Source: Hofstenia miamia
Lineage: Eukaryota; Xenacoelomorpha; Acoela
NCBI GenBank assembly: GCA_004352715.1
Contig: SCFE01000108.1
Location: forward strand, 650,198-714,197
Direction of reading: 5' to 3'
Length of the DNA: 64,000 bases
The notes beneath the pieces were generated by a model. The model worked only from the letters and a program-made list of their open reading frames with translations. It did not search any database and was not told the origin of the DNA. Each line of letters opens with the position of its first letter. Within the stretch, counting starts at the first letter, position 1. Shown in pieces: positions 36,652-47,894 of the stretch. The translations under genes were made by a program, and so were the position numbers.

Positions 36652-39335
36652 CTAAGTTATCGGAATTTCCATTCCAAATTTAAAATTAGCAAACATCGGT
36701 GTGAAGTTATCACCGGGTTTACTTAGTCCAGGTTCCCACTGCATGTGACGAAGAAGGTTGGAGCTGGAATTTTCTTCTGACAATGGTGACTCACGCTCCT
36801 CTTTTTGAATTTGAAGATCTCGACGTCTATTCTTCTTTCGTTTCGCTGATCCAGGAGTGAAACGCGGACGCCGAGCTTTTAACAAACGGGAAGTACCGCT
36901 ACAACACGGTTGTCGTTTGCAACGTTTGAAACTAAATTACATTTTCATTTTAAACTTCGTCATGCTTTAATCAATGATGAAAATTCGGATAAAACTATGA
37001 TCACATACAACATCATAAAACACAAAATAATTCAATTCAGGCGAATTTTATAAATTTAAGCGTAATTGATGAAACAGTATGAGAAAACGAAATAAACACG
37101 ACAGTAATATTATTTACACATGGTAAATGTGTATACACTAAAAGAATATCTCTACCTGTGACTGCAACCAAGGACGGTCTCCTGGGATTCTGAGGAATTT
37201 ACATCTGTACCACACCAGTTGCCAATTGGTTGTTCGCGTTCTCTCTTCAGAGATTTTGGAAGAGTTTGTGTTGAAGTATGTGAACAATTTTCTGAATGCC
37301 ATGAAACAAGCGGAGTCATTTTGTTCAGAGATTCTGAAAATGACGATTCCGAAGCTTCTAAAATCAACAATGTGGAGAAAATATGCACCATACGTAAATA
37401 GCTCCACAAACACCATTTCAAAGTGTGATTCATTGAAAGCTGCGTATTCATTGAAATATATATCAATGCTTTGGAAATTACTAACATTTGTAGAGTAAAA
37501 ATTATATACCTAGTTGCTCCTCTCGTTCCCACCACGGAATAGAAACTGGTATCCCAAGAACACTTTCCGTGGAATCATCCTCGCAGAATCCACTCTCACT
37601 CTGTTCATCATCACCTTCTCTACCTTCATCATTTGTAAAAATATCATGTTCACTTCCCAAACTACTGTCATTGCTACTAATACCTTAAAAACAGTAGCTT
37701 TAAAGTTTTTGTAATTGAGGTAAATCAATTTTATAGATATAGACAATCAGAACATTTAACAGTCGATTTGCAACAATAAAGAGCATACTTTCAAAAATAA
37801 AGTGAAAAATATTTAATAAAATACAATATTTTATTATATCTGACGATTAGTTACACTATGAATTCTCTCCCAGAATAAACAGTTATGCTTCATAATTTCT
37901 TCAAAACATTCAACGAGTTGTTTTGGTTAGTGCTTTTGACCTAGTAAAATATAGCGTTTTTTATACTGACAAAAACGTTTTCGATATGATTAATGTGATA
38001 TTCTTTTCACACAGATATTCTAAGATTTCGCCACAGTGATGGATTATCAATAAAACCCCCTTATTAAATAATTCATTTAAAAATCCAAAAAATATAAATC
38101 TGTTGAATGTTCCTTCATTCAATGTTTTGTATTCATTACTCATGATTGAAATAATCGAGCACATGGAGATGTTCTTCCCTTTGGATGCGGGATGATATAT
38201 GAGACAGCATATGCACCCATAGGAGAATATCCAAAATTGATTGATGAATGCAGGTTAAAGTTCTTTTTATCCAAAAACAAAATATTTTTATTCCTAAATC
38301 CTAACATCTTGGCAGCAAAAATAGTGCGGGCATTCTGATTTTCAGTAAATAAAACTACTTCAGTTTTCTTCCTGATGCTTCTTTGACAAAACATTTTGTC
38401 AATTGTTGCAAATTGGCTCTTTATTGTTGGAATTCTCTGTAAGTTAGCTTTATGGCATATACTATGTTAGCAATCGATTTTTTTAATTTACCAAAAACCT
38501 AAGGAAAATGATATATTTAAGGAAAATATTCTAACTTCGTATTTTCAAAAATTGTAATGATGCCTAGAATTTTGGAGATACATATAATTGAACAACTTAC
38601 ATATATAATCATAAACACAAAATACAACAGCTAATAATCCAATTAAACATTGAAAGGGGGGATGAAGCAAAAATACAGTTGTTACTGGGTCTAATTTTAA
38701 TTAATTCAAAGATACATTTTTGCTGTCTAAGTTTTATATATTGGTGAAAAACTTTGGGCTTGACCCGACTCGACTCGATTACATCTCTGGTGTTTAGATT
38801 ACAAATTTAACCCATTATTAAATTATTAATACCTACTGAAATAGAAACATACATTTGTATTATGTAACTTACGCTGTGTATTATCAATCGTAATAGTGAG
38901 ATATTACAAAATTTTTTAGTATTTTTTTAATTTTTTAGTGTTTTGTTAGTTTCTGCAATTATTTATTTTAGCACAAATGTTCACTAATAATTGTTCAATA
39001 TCCAAAGAGTTCCAAATGTCTTCAGAGGGGAGGGGGATTTTCGGAACAAATACACAAAGCGGCTTGCAGCCTTATGAATTCACTGAACACTTGAGTATGA
39101 ACATCAGCCCCCGTTAAGTGCATTTTTAACTATCCCACAATATCCACATCGTAATAAACATGTAATTAAAAAGAAAAATATTAAACTTACTACAACAATC
39201 ATCTGGCCTGTGAAAATTAAAACTAAATGAACCGTATGGAAATGGGGGTACCATAAAGCTATCTAATCCATCCATCATGTTTGGAAAAGCTTTTGGGGGA
39301 CTTTTTCTACTATTTCGCATTCTGTGCCCGCGGAC
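36652..39335 (-). CDS. GPATCH2: GPATCH2-like protein, last four exons (5' part not found)
   Basis: The exons are 39335-39191, 37683-37510, 37357-37156 and 36931-36652 (stop). Donors are GTAAGT, GTATAT and GTAGAG; acceptors all end in AG. The leftover bases combine in phase at every join (A/GT, G/AA, AG/T). Exon 1 of this set is basic (HRMRNSRKSPPKAFP). The second carries HDIFTNDEGREGDDEQSES and VSIPWWEREEQ, matching the GLFTNDEGRQGDDEQSD and VPWWEKED block of human GPATCH2. The third has PIGNWCGTDVNSSE. The last is basic (RRPRFTPGSAKRKKNRRRD) and ends with LLRHMQWEPGLSKPGDNFTP, where the family has its G-patch. GPATCH2 is a nuclear protein that works with a DEAH helicase. The glycines of the patch are largely lost here. 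The 1.5-kb intron holds a transposase fossil. Confidence 0.75.
37830..38460 (-). mobile_element. IS630/Tc1-like DDE transposase fossil in the GPATCH2-like intron
   Basis: Two minus-strand pieces. The first (38394-38140, extending to about 38460) has ILFLDKKNFNLHSSINFGYS, then PHPKGRTSP, like the first catalytic aspartate region of IS630/Tc1 transposases (D-E-S-x-F-N-x-H). Here the usual glutamate after the aspartate is lysine. The second (38164-37961) has YKTLNEGTFNRFIFFGFLNE and IIHHCGEILEYLCEKNI, the second catalytic region with its aspartate lost. A shifted frame near 37900 gives VECFEEIMKHN, the third acidic position. It is non-functional. Confidence 0.6.
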
Positions 39336-39547
39336 CTAAAAAGAAAATAATAAAGACTACTAAAAATCCGTTTACAATCAAAGAGTAGTTTATACAGTAA
39401 ATTACATTTGTAAACTAAATTGGATAAAATATCTAAATTTAAAGAAAAAATTCATTACTTTTAGCTAAAACCGATTTAATATCAATTTGAGTACTTAAAA
39501 GTTTAAATATTAAAACTATTGCAAATTGAATATTTTTATGAATCCAA

Positions 39548-40130
39548 AAAATGCTGGGTGCTTATGTAACAATGAAGCTACTTCAGCCATATCTTAGTGA
39601 GGGTTACAATGTAACAACTGATAATTTCTTTACTTCATGTTCACTTAGCCGAGAAGTTAGTTTCTATGCGGATTTAATCTGTTGGTACAATTCAATAAAA
39701 CTGAAAAAGACATACCCAAGTCAAATTAACCTTCACTGTATGAAACCCAATTTTTTCAATCGGCTCCAATCAATTTAGAAATTTACCAAGAAAAAACAAC
39801 TATTCTTGATGTTTTATTCTAGCAACAGAACAAAATACTGAGAGCCACAAAAAAGATGGCCTCTTGTTGTTTTTATGAGTCTGTTATACGTGAGTGTCAT
39901 CAATGCATTGATTATACATAAAAGAAAACAGAACAAAATATAAGTCGTTGTGCTTTTACTGTCCTTCTCATGATCAATAATAAGAATTAAATCTTCTATT
40001 GATTTATTAGCGACAATGCGGAGGAACCAGAACAATATTAACGAGGGACCGAGGTGTATTCAATGCCAAATTCGAGCAAATTGCAAATATAACAAAGCTG
40101 TGTTGATTTGAATAAAATACTTTGAATGTT
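39548..40130 (+). mobile_element. piggyBac-type transposase fossil
   Basis: The plus-strand frame 39551-39778 reads MKLLQPYLSEGYNVTTDNFF, the highly conserved TDNFFTS segment with the second catalytic aspartate of piggyBac transposases. After stops, shifted text gives RWPLVVFMSLLYVSVINALI and then EGPRCIQCQIRANCKYNKAV, the late conserved stretch and the cysteine-rich tail. It lies upstream of the found GPATCH2-like exons, probably in another intron of that gene, on the opposite strand. Confidence 0.7.
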
Positions 40131-41150
40131 TTGTTTTAAATATTTTTGATTCAAAAATAGATAAAATACTTGAAATATAGAAATAAAAAATGCAGCTTAC
40201 AAAGTTATGTATAAATTCATGACAAGTTGTATCCATTGACTCACTTCGATCTTCTAGATATAAGGGCAAAGTAAAACTTTGTTATAATAGTTTTTAATAT
40301 ACGTGTCGCATAAATACATTAATAGTCAAAAAATATAAGAAGATTCTATTGTAAATTCATCGTACGCCCGTTATAAGTACCTGTGTTTTTTAAATGGGAC
40401 CTTTTAGTGTTAAAACAAATTTTACTCTTGAAAATGGAAAATACAATAAAACATTATTCAAACATTGTGTCTTCCTATAACATGGCTTTGATCTAAAAGG
40501 AAGCAGAAAGCTCCCTTGGTCCTGCAAATATGGATGAAATGGAGTGCCGTCTCTTGCTTTCCCTGCAAAGATGAAACATCCGCTGCACAAAGTTAATGGA
40601 AAATCAGTAACTTTTGTAGTTGTACCATGGGTTATTTTGTGACAAGTGGATTGTATTAATTTTTTGATGTCAATATAAAGCATGTACGTTTTAGTACTAT
40701 ATTTATCAATTTTTACATTTAATACATTTTATGTGTCACCTGTACAAATATAAGCAGTTACCTGTACAATGTTACATTTATACGCATTCAAATGTACAAC
40801 ATACTTTTTTGAGCAATAAGAAATGAATGACAAGTTTGCGGCAGATGAGCTCGAATTTTTAGTTGGGGCAACATCTATTTTAGAAACATGAATTAAGTAA
40901 ACTAATTATAAAGTACTATGTTTCCTATCACATGTGCTTATTAGAGAGGCTAAGTTTAGCAACTTTGCACACATTCTAAATTTAGGAACAATTCCAATCA
41001 TAACCTGTCATTCATAATGTTACACAGCATTGAGCAATGTAATAATATAATATTAATGCTATATAATTAGAGAATATATAGTAATGTATATATACTGTAC
41101 AGATGACTTCATATAAATTCGCTATTGATTAAGAGTGAACGGGAAGAAAT
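40131..41150. other. no gene recognised
   Basis: A minus-strand ORF of 97 codons at 40683-40390 (with a GCFIFAGKARDGTPFHPYLQ segment) has a real ATG but no recognisable homology or splice context. Earlier GPATCH2-like exons could be hidden here; I found none. Confidence 0.35.
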
Positions 41151-42822
41151 GTGAAATTCCTAGGAAGAGAAATTGAAAAGGGAAGAATAAAGATGAAAAA
41201 CAACGCCAAGGAGATGATACAAAACATAAGTAGCCCTAAAGGCTACCTGAATACCAACGAGACACAGAAAAAACCGAGGGAGAAAGAAAACAGTTCGAAT
41301 TCTTACCGCACAACGAGTACGAAAACCTGCCAAACATCAACACCGACAAAAAGGGTAAAACGCTAATGCTTATAATAATAAAAGAAATAACCGAAACCGA
41401 AATTATCGAAAAACAACGCACCGACATCATTCTAAAAGAAATAATAGGAAGAAAAAAAGATGAATACAAACCACTAGGAAAGATAGAAAACAGCTACTTT
41501 CAAAGATATGCATGGGAACTAAACAATAACGGACTATTATACGCAAAAGGAAAGTCACCAAGGATAGCAATACCGGAATACTTTAAAAGAGACCTAGTCA
41601 GGAAAATACACGAAAATGGTCATATGGGAATAATACAAACATAATCAACATTCAACGCAAGCACGCTTCATAACAACAGCGATAAGAAAGGCAGTGGAAG
41701 ACATAATAAATAAATGTACGACATGCCTAATTAACCAAAAACTCACTTCGAACGAAGTGAGGGAAAAAATCATAGCAACGACACCAAATCAAATAGTGCA
41801 CGTAGACATAGAAAAACAATCGCAAGACGACGAAGGCTATCAATACATTTTAGTACTAGTGGATAACTACACCAAGTACGCTAGAATGATACCTTTAGAC
41901 TCCACTACAGCAAAAATAGTAGCCGAAAAAATAATAAAAGAATTGATACTGAAATTCGGCCCAATGGAAACGATTGTATCCGACCGTGGAATTCAATTTG
42001 AAAGTAAATTATTTGAAGAGATGACGAAATTAATGGAAATAATAACAGAAAAAACTACGGCATATCACCCTCAAGCAAACGGAGCAGTCGAGAGACTGAA
42101 CAGAATCATGATCAAACTAATAAGAGTACTAACTTCAAGAGTCGGAGGAAGAGATTGGCGCGAAGTCATTGAAATGGTAGAATACTTCTACAACACATCA
42201 GTACACGCAACCACAGGAGTGACACCATACAAAGCCATGTACGGTAGAGAAGCAGCAAAACCTATATCAATGCAATATCACTCATACTCCGACAAACCAG
42301 ACAATGAATATATAAAGACAATAAAAAATCAAATCACAGGAATACATGAGGCGATGTGCCACAATACGAAGAGACCCGCAACTAGACAAAAACGGAACTT
42401 CAAGAAAATATACGGCAAACCACACAAGACGAGAGACAAGGTTTACGCATACACACTACTGAGAACACAAGACGTAACCAAGGTGAGAAAATTAAAAACA
42501 CAGTGGTCAGGGCCATTCACCATTACACAAACCTTACCAAACAATAACTATAAACTAAACGACAAGGATTTCACACTTCCAAAACCTGAAAAGGGCAACA
42601 ATAGACATAGAACAAGTAACACTAGACAATAACGCAGAATTCAAAATTATAAAAAATAATGATGATACATACAATGAAATGCAAGGCTTAGATAGTGTAG
42701 CAGAGGAAGAATTCGAAGAAGAATACACACCTCAACGAAACGACATCGATGTCGAAAGAAGAATTATGCCCCAGAGGGCTGCAAAAAATAAATCTAAATA
42801 TGAAACTGAATATGGGATATAA
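41151..42822 (+). mobile_element. Ty3/gypsy Pol 3' part: RT end, integrase, C-terminal tail
   Basis: The first frame begins with an RT end (KFLGREIEKGRIKM). It then jumps to the pre-integrase hinge near 41290, so RNase H is deleted. The zinc-binding HHCC of integrase spans a frameshift near 41640: HENGHMG before it, CTTC after it. The core at 41694-42632 has the DDE residues: D in VHVDIEKQ, D in IVSDRGIQF, E in NGAVERLN. A chromatin-binding-like tail follows (VRKLKTQWSGPF). A shifted frame from about 42570 continues through an acidic region (AEEEFEEEY) to a TAA at 42820-42822. The codons are less AT-biased than the surroundings. No LTR was identified. Confidence 0.85.
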
Positions 42823-42925
42823 ACTTATTAACTGAATTTAGTCTAGAAAATGAAAAGAACGAGTAGCTAGAGTCCATCACCACTGAAAAGCAGAAGGGTG
42901 CGGAGAAGAACTCCACAATCCGATT

Positions 42926-43212
42926 GTCAAATAAAGGACATTAGGATGGAAACAGCGTCACCCAGCAGTAACAAAAACACTAAATCTCCACGATTGATTG
43001 TCAATTAAAGGGCATGAGGACGGAGCACCCAACAACCAGAGGAAAACGAATTAGAAGGAGAACTCCGCAATCCGATTACTAATTAAAGGGTATGACGATG
43101 GAGTCACAAGAAAAAACAAAACCTCGGAAAAGAACACCCTCACCCAAATGTCAATTAAAGGGTAGGCTGATAAACGAGGGTCGACAACAACATACCGAGC
43201 GTCAACTAAAGG
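42926..43212 (+). repeat. five TCAATTAAAGGG-type repeats downstream of the gypsy Pol
   Basis: Related words occur at 42926 (GTCAAATAAAGGA), 43001 (TCAATTAAAGGG), 43078 (ACTAATTAAAGGG), 43151 (TCAATTAAAGGG) and 43202 (TCAACTAAAGGG). The starts are about 75 bp apart except the last (51 bp). Some units share flanking AACTCC(A/G)CAATCCGATT. They probably belong to the element's 3' untranslated region. Confidence 0.6.
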
Positions 43213-43262
43213 GCGCGAAGTTACAGCCATCGAGCAAACAACTGGAAACACAAAGAACAGGT

Positions 43263-43455
43263 GTATAATTCCATCTAGTAAAAATATTGAAAAATAGGAA
43301 TAATTTTAGTATTATAACAATTTTTTGAAAACTACATTTTTATGGATAGTTTGTCGTTTGTTGTGAAAAGACGTTGTTTCGTAATGTCGTTTTAGTGCCG
43401 TTATTATGTTGTTCAGCGACGTAGTTACGACAATTATATGTTTACTGGGTAGTAT

Positions 43456-43508
<53 letters not shown>

Positions 43509-44175
43509 GTTCTAAAACATTATTCCTAAAATCATACTCTTTTAATAGAAGATGGTGTTGTAGCCAAGGGTCTTGAAAGAAGCGAGACTTAAACACATAT
43601 CTAAACTTAATTTTTGCTTATAATTTGAATACTTTGTAAATTTGAATAACATTCTAGTCCTAATCTTTAACTTTTTTTCTCATTCACTAACTTTGAGAAA
43701 ATATCCCGTCGAGTTCAAAATATCAAGTTCTGGACACCGGTCGAAACCGGTTAAAATTCTGGAAAATAGACCGGTTACAATCGGTTGAGGAAAACTTGGC
43801 CGGTTCAGTCGTGTCAGCAAAATTCTGACCGTTTCCAACTCTCGTGAGAGGTATTATAAATTTGTTCAATTTTGTGGTAGATATATTTTCACTAACTAAA
43901 GTGCTGGGGAAAAAATTGAGAGTTTGCTTACAACAAAATTGAAATTATAGAGAACGATTAAAACTTTCAATGAAATAATTGGTACCCCAGTTAACATTAC
44001 CTGATTTTAAATAATCTGATTAACTTGAATTGATAGAGAACTTCTACAACTATAAAGATGTAGTAATTTAAATTTATACGAATCAAAATGGATAGATAAT
44101 ATTATATTTTAAAAACAGTGTTGGCCAACTCAAATTTATAATGTATGCACAAAGCTAATTTTGCAAAATATTTAG
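43263..44175. other. no gene; (TA)n and ACCGGTT-rich block
   Basis: Upstream of ODAD4 copy 2 exon 2. It holds (TA)n at 43460-43508 and an ACCGGTT-rich block at 43735-43850. No exon 1 homology was found. Confidence 0.5.
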
Positions 44176-44448
44176 GATTGCGAAAGAGCCATAGCTAAAG
44201 TGAAGACTTGGGGAGAGTATGAATTCGAAGGTAAAATGGAACTAATAGCACAACTATACTGCTATTCTGGAATGGCATGTCTTGGTCTAAATGAAGTGAA
44301 AAAAGCGTTAAATTTATTTTTGAAGGAACTTGAAGTAGCTAAGACGAATAATTTAAGAGATGCCATTTCAAGGAGTCTAGACAATGTTGGGGCAGCGTAT
44401 ATAAAATTGGAGATGTTTGAAAAGGGAATTGAATATTGGCTTCAAAAG
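44176..44448 (+). CDS. ODAD4: ODAD4-like copy 2, exon 2 (TPR exon)
   Basis: Exon of 91 codons, phase 0 at both ends, after acceptor ATATTTAG and before donor GTACTG. It begins DCERAIAKVKTWGEYEFEGK and ends GIEYWLQK. Two TPR units are visible: AQLYCYSGMACLGLNEVKKA and SLDNVGAAYIKLEMFEKG. It is the counterpart of copy 1 exon 2 (about 60% identical, one codon shorter) and of the central TPR block of ODAD4. It joins in phase to 47895. No exon 1 lies upstream within this contig (25552-44175), so the 5' end is missing, misplaced or replaced. The frame is intact, which suggests recent or ongoing selection. Confidence 0.85.
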
Positions 44449-44751
44449 GTACTGCGTTTTATATATTATATTATATTGTAGCGTTGAAATTCCAAACAAC
44501 TAATCTTTGAACAATTAAGGCATTGTCCTAGAACGATTCAAGTAGCTCTGAGTGCTGCATAAATATTAGTGTCTAAAAAATTCTAAGATTTACGCGGGAG
44601 GTGTATTTAAATACAAACCTTCTAACAAAACACATACAGATACAGATGCCTTACGATAATGCGGAGTTCTCTTTGCACTAAATGCAAAGCAGCACGCGCT
44701 TAGATTCTACAACAGACATTCATAGTGCATTTGTGTTAATATCGGATTGTT

Positions 44752-44927
44752 TCATTTGGCTTGAGAAAAAATCACATCTAAAATATTTTTCTCATCAATT
44801 TCAAAAAGAATCATACTGTCAATTTCAGAAGTTATAGGAAGCAGAATTTCCACCTCATTCGCCAAAGTTGCAACCATGCCAGGTTCTTTTGGAAGCACGA
44901 GCTCTTCAAACACGGCATGAAGCGTTT
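44752..44927 (-). other. unassigned short ORF, possible gene fossil
   Basis: Minus-strand frame of about 60 codons (SAMLKTLHAVFEELVLPKEP, NEVEILLPITSEIDSMI) with less AT-rich codon use than its surroundings. An upstream stop and no splice partner. I do not recognise it. Confidence 0.25.
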
Positions 44928-46108
44928 TAAGCATTGCACTCACGGCTCAAACGACAAGCATGGCACCGCAATGACATTACACGACGCGAAGTTTCTCAAA
45001 CAACAAGGCAGATTTTAAAGAAACTATACGAACCACAGCGTTGCAGATCGAACAATTTCCATGTTGTTCACATGAAATCGGTTAAATCATCGAAATTCTC
45101 ATTTTTATGACACAAACCCGGCAAGACAATAAACTGGCACAGCACCTTTAATTTAATCCTATTTTAGCTAGACTTGTAACCGGATTGGGCCGACCAAAAA
45201 CAGTGTTAGTATGGTTCACTGTTTTGAGCTAAAGAAAATAGATCGGGTCTTATCGAGTAACTTCAAATATAAATTACGGGTCATAATTATTATTTTGGGA
45301 AACTGTAAAATTTATTGATTTGAATAATATTGAAAATTGATATACAACTGTGAGTAGCGACAACCAAAAGGATGCCAATTTATACTAGAGCAGTATGGGG
45401 CAATAAAAAGGCGCTTACATTAAATAATTGAAAATGGATAGTGTATATTGTTCAAGTGAAACTTGTTTTCATAGCAAGAAATGTGTTTTTAATTAGATCA
45501 ACCATTCTAATCGGAAAATGAGAGTGATAGCTGTTGTAGAGGCTTCCCCATTACAAAACTAAGAATAGATTATAATTCGAAACAGTTGAGAAATCAATGG
45601 AACAGTTAGTGAAAATTTATTGTTTACATCTTCTACATCAGGGCTTGGTCGATTTGAGTCAGAATTTCAATTTTATATGGTTCGAGTCAGAATGTTGATA
45701 ATTTTATATGGATCGGTTCCGAATTTTTACGATCTTTCCAAAAAACGTCTATAATTTTTCAGTTTTCTACACCAAATTTGAACATGCTAGAAACTATAAT
45801 CACATCTACACACTCAAATTGAAAATCCTAATTTGAGTTTAGTAGTGTATATGAAATTTCAAAGTGTAAATATTATTTTTACACATTTTTTTATAAATTA
45901 TATCACATTCACTGCATTTGGAATGACTTGCGGGTGCTGCTGTGAATTTTAAATTTCGCAACGTTTTCAACAATATCACAAGTCCAACTCTGGATGAAGC
46001 TTAGCATTGTACTGATACATTACATGAAATATTTCTTGTTACGAAATATTTCTGTCGCGCGATGGCGTACGAAAATTGATTTCGCCTGCTATCATAATAC
46101 ATAGCATA

Positions 46109-46380
46109 AAAAATATTTTTTAGCAATTGCTCTAAATTGACCTGCATTTTTATACAGTAACGAAATCTTTCTGAATGATGAAGCAGTGTGCATTGTAGTT
46201 CTGCCTTTCTTTAAAGGAAATGTTTGCTAGATTTTGGGGCGATTTGCATTTTATTCTCCCTTTTATGTTCTTGAGAAGTCATAGAAGAAAGTATTTTAAG
46301 CCATTTCTCTAAATTGGTTTGATTTCGTGACGGCATAATAATGCAGACCAATCTAGAGAAATTGCTAAAAAATACTTTTT
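46109..46380. repeat. inverted and direct repeats forming a long hairpin
   Basis: The arm AGTATTTTAAGCCATTTCTC (start of 46286-46323) pairs with 46345-46380, whose reverse complement starts AAAAAGTATTTTTTAGCAAT, around a loop of about 20 bases. A third, direct copy of the arm is at 46109-46146. This is the layout of a small MITE or nested pair, located in ODAD4 copy 2 intron 2. Confidence 0.55.
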
Positions 46381-46542
46381 CCAGGAAAGGAATTTCGCGA
46401 CAATGTGAACTTAAGGTATTGTTGTTATACATAGTATCCTCATAGTTCGTCACTCAATTCATTTTAATGCGTATTGCAAAATTCAAGCAAACTGATTTAG
46501 TAGGTGTAGGCCCCAATTATACCAAGAGTTTGGGGACACTAC

Positions 46543-47841
46543 CAGAGGCGGATCTAAAAATTTCTGATGGGGGGGTTGTACTGAAACTCTAAAACTTGAT
46601 TTTTGCATAATACTTTTAATTCTGAATTTGACTATATTTATATTCCTAATACATTTCTTTGCATGTTATGAAAACAATTTTAAAGGTTTGGATGATCTTC
46701 TAGCTCGGACTCTCTACTATTGAGATGGAGTTTATCCGAATTCGTTTAGAAATATGTTAATTTTTTTAAAGTATCATATTATATTTTTTAGATATTTCAA
46801 TTTCTGCATTATGCATTATTAACAAAACAAAATATTGAATGGAGATATTATTGACATGTTTTAGTTTAGCAAGCATACTGTATTTAATCAAAATGGTCTC
46901 CGTATCCGCAAAAATTGAAATTTGGTGCGGTCTTGTACTGATCCTGTCTCATGCTGTGTTTTTGTTCCAGCGAATTTGAGAATTGAATTCTTAGGTGATT
47001 ATTAAAGTTATATGTAAGAATAAAGTTGCATTTTTGTAGGTTTAGGATCAAACTTCTGACATGTAAAACAAAACACTAAAATGAGGGAGATGATGAATTT
47101 CCAATATTATTAGGTTTTTAAATAAAGTGGGTATATATTTTTTACAACAAAACTGAACAATTAAAGCAATATAGGGTTCATAATTTCAGAATTTATTAAA
47201 AATTACAGGGCTTCTAAGAAATGCCTTGGGTGAACAGGACATCTGAAATGTTGCGCCAGCATTTTCAAATTTACCAGTGTAGAACTATTGTATTTCATAA
47301 GAAGTGCCAGTTTCATTGAACACTTTGATTGTGTATTTGATGAAAAAAACAGGGACGTGGTCAGTTACAATAATCTGGGGACTAAATTGAATAAATTAGC
47401 TCTATGGTTTCTAGGATATTAGTTTATCTATCGTAGGTCGGAACCTAATCAGAAATATTTACAAAAAGAAAGTTTCTTAAACTTCTTATAAGGCAACAAG
47501 GATCTGTACTTTTTAGGTATAGACATGTGGGTTTTTGTAGAAAGGGGAGAAGAAAAGCCCTATTCAGTTCACCCGTGGCCACATTCTTCAACAAAAATGT
47601 GTTTTATTTAAATAGAAAATTGGAAAGTTTCACAAATATTTGCCAAATCTTTGCAATGTTTGGTAAATTTAAAAATTGCAAAAATTGGATCAATTTGCAA
47701 ATTTAATGCAAAATTCGGCACTATCTTAGAATTTTATAACTTTTGTACTAAGATTTCACAAATTTATCTAATAGCTGCACACCATTCTGCTTTTTCATGG
47801 GGGGGCTGCAGTCACATAGTCCCCCCTTAAATCCGCCACTG
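46543..47841. mobile_element. non-autonomous hAT element in ODAD4 copy 2 intron 2
   Basis: The left end CAGAGGCGGATCTAAAAATT pairs with the right end, whose reverse complement is CAGTGGCGGATTTAAGGGGG. A perfect 8-bp target duplication GACACTAC lies at 46535-46542 and 47842-47849. The body is 1299 bp with no transposase. It ends only 45 bases before the exon 3 acceptor, so the branch point and polypyrimidine tract of exon 3 lie close to or inside the element's edge. Confidence 0.9.
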
Positions 47842-47894
47842 GACACTACATGTACCCTGTATGTTTTTATACGAGAGTAAACGGTGAATTTTAG

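Noticed and set aside
37138-37746. Several ORFs of 60-127 codons on both strands
   Set aside because: They are alternative frames across the GPATCH2-like exons; splice phases and homology fix one frame.
40390-40683. 97-codon minus-strand ORF as an upstream GPATCH2-like exon
   Set aside because: Composition and sequence do not resemble the basic N-terminal half of the family, and no in-phase donor was found.
45640-45720. Possible tRNA B-box (GGTTCGAGTC)
   Set aside because: No A-box at the right distance and no cloverleaf. The region is a short imperfect tandem repeat of GAGTCAGAATTT-like words.
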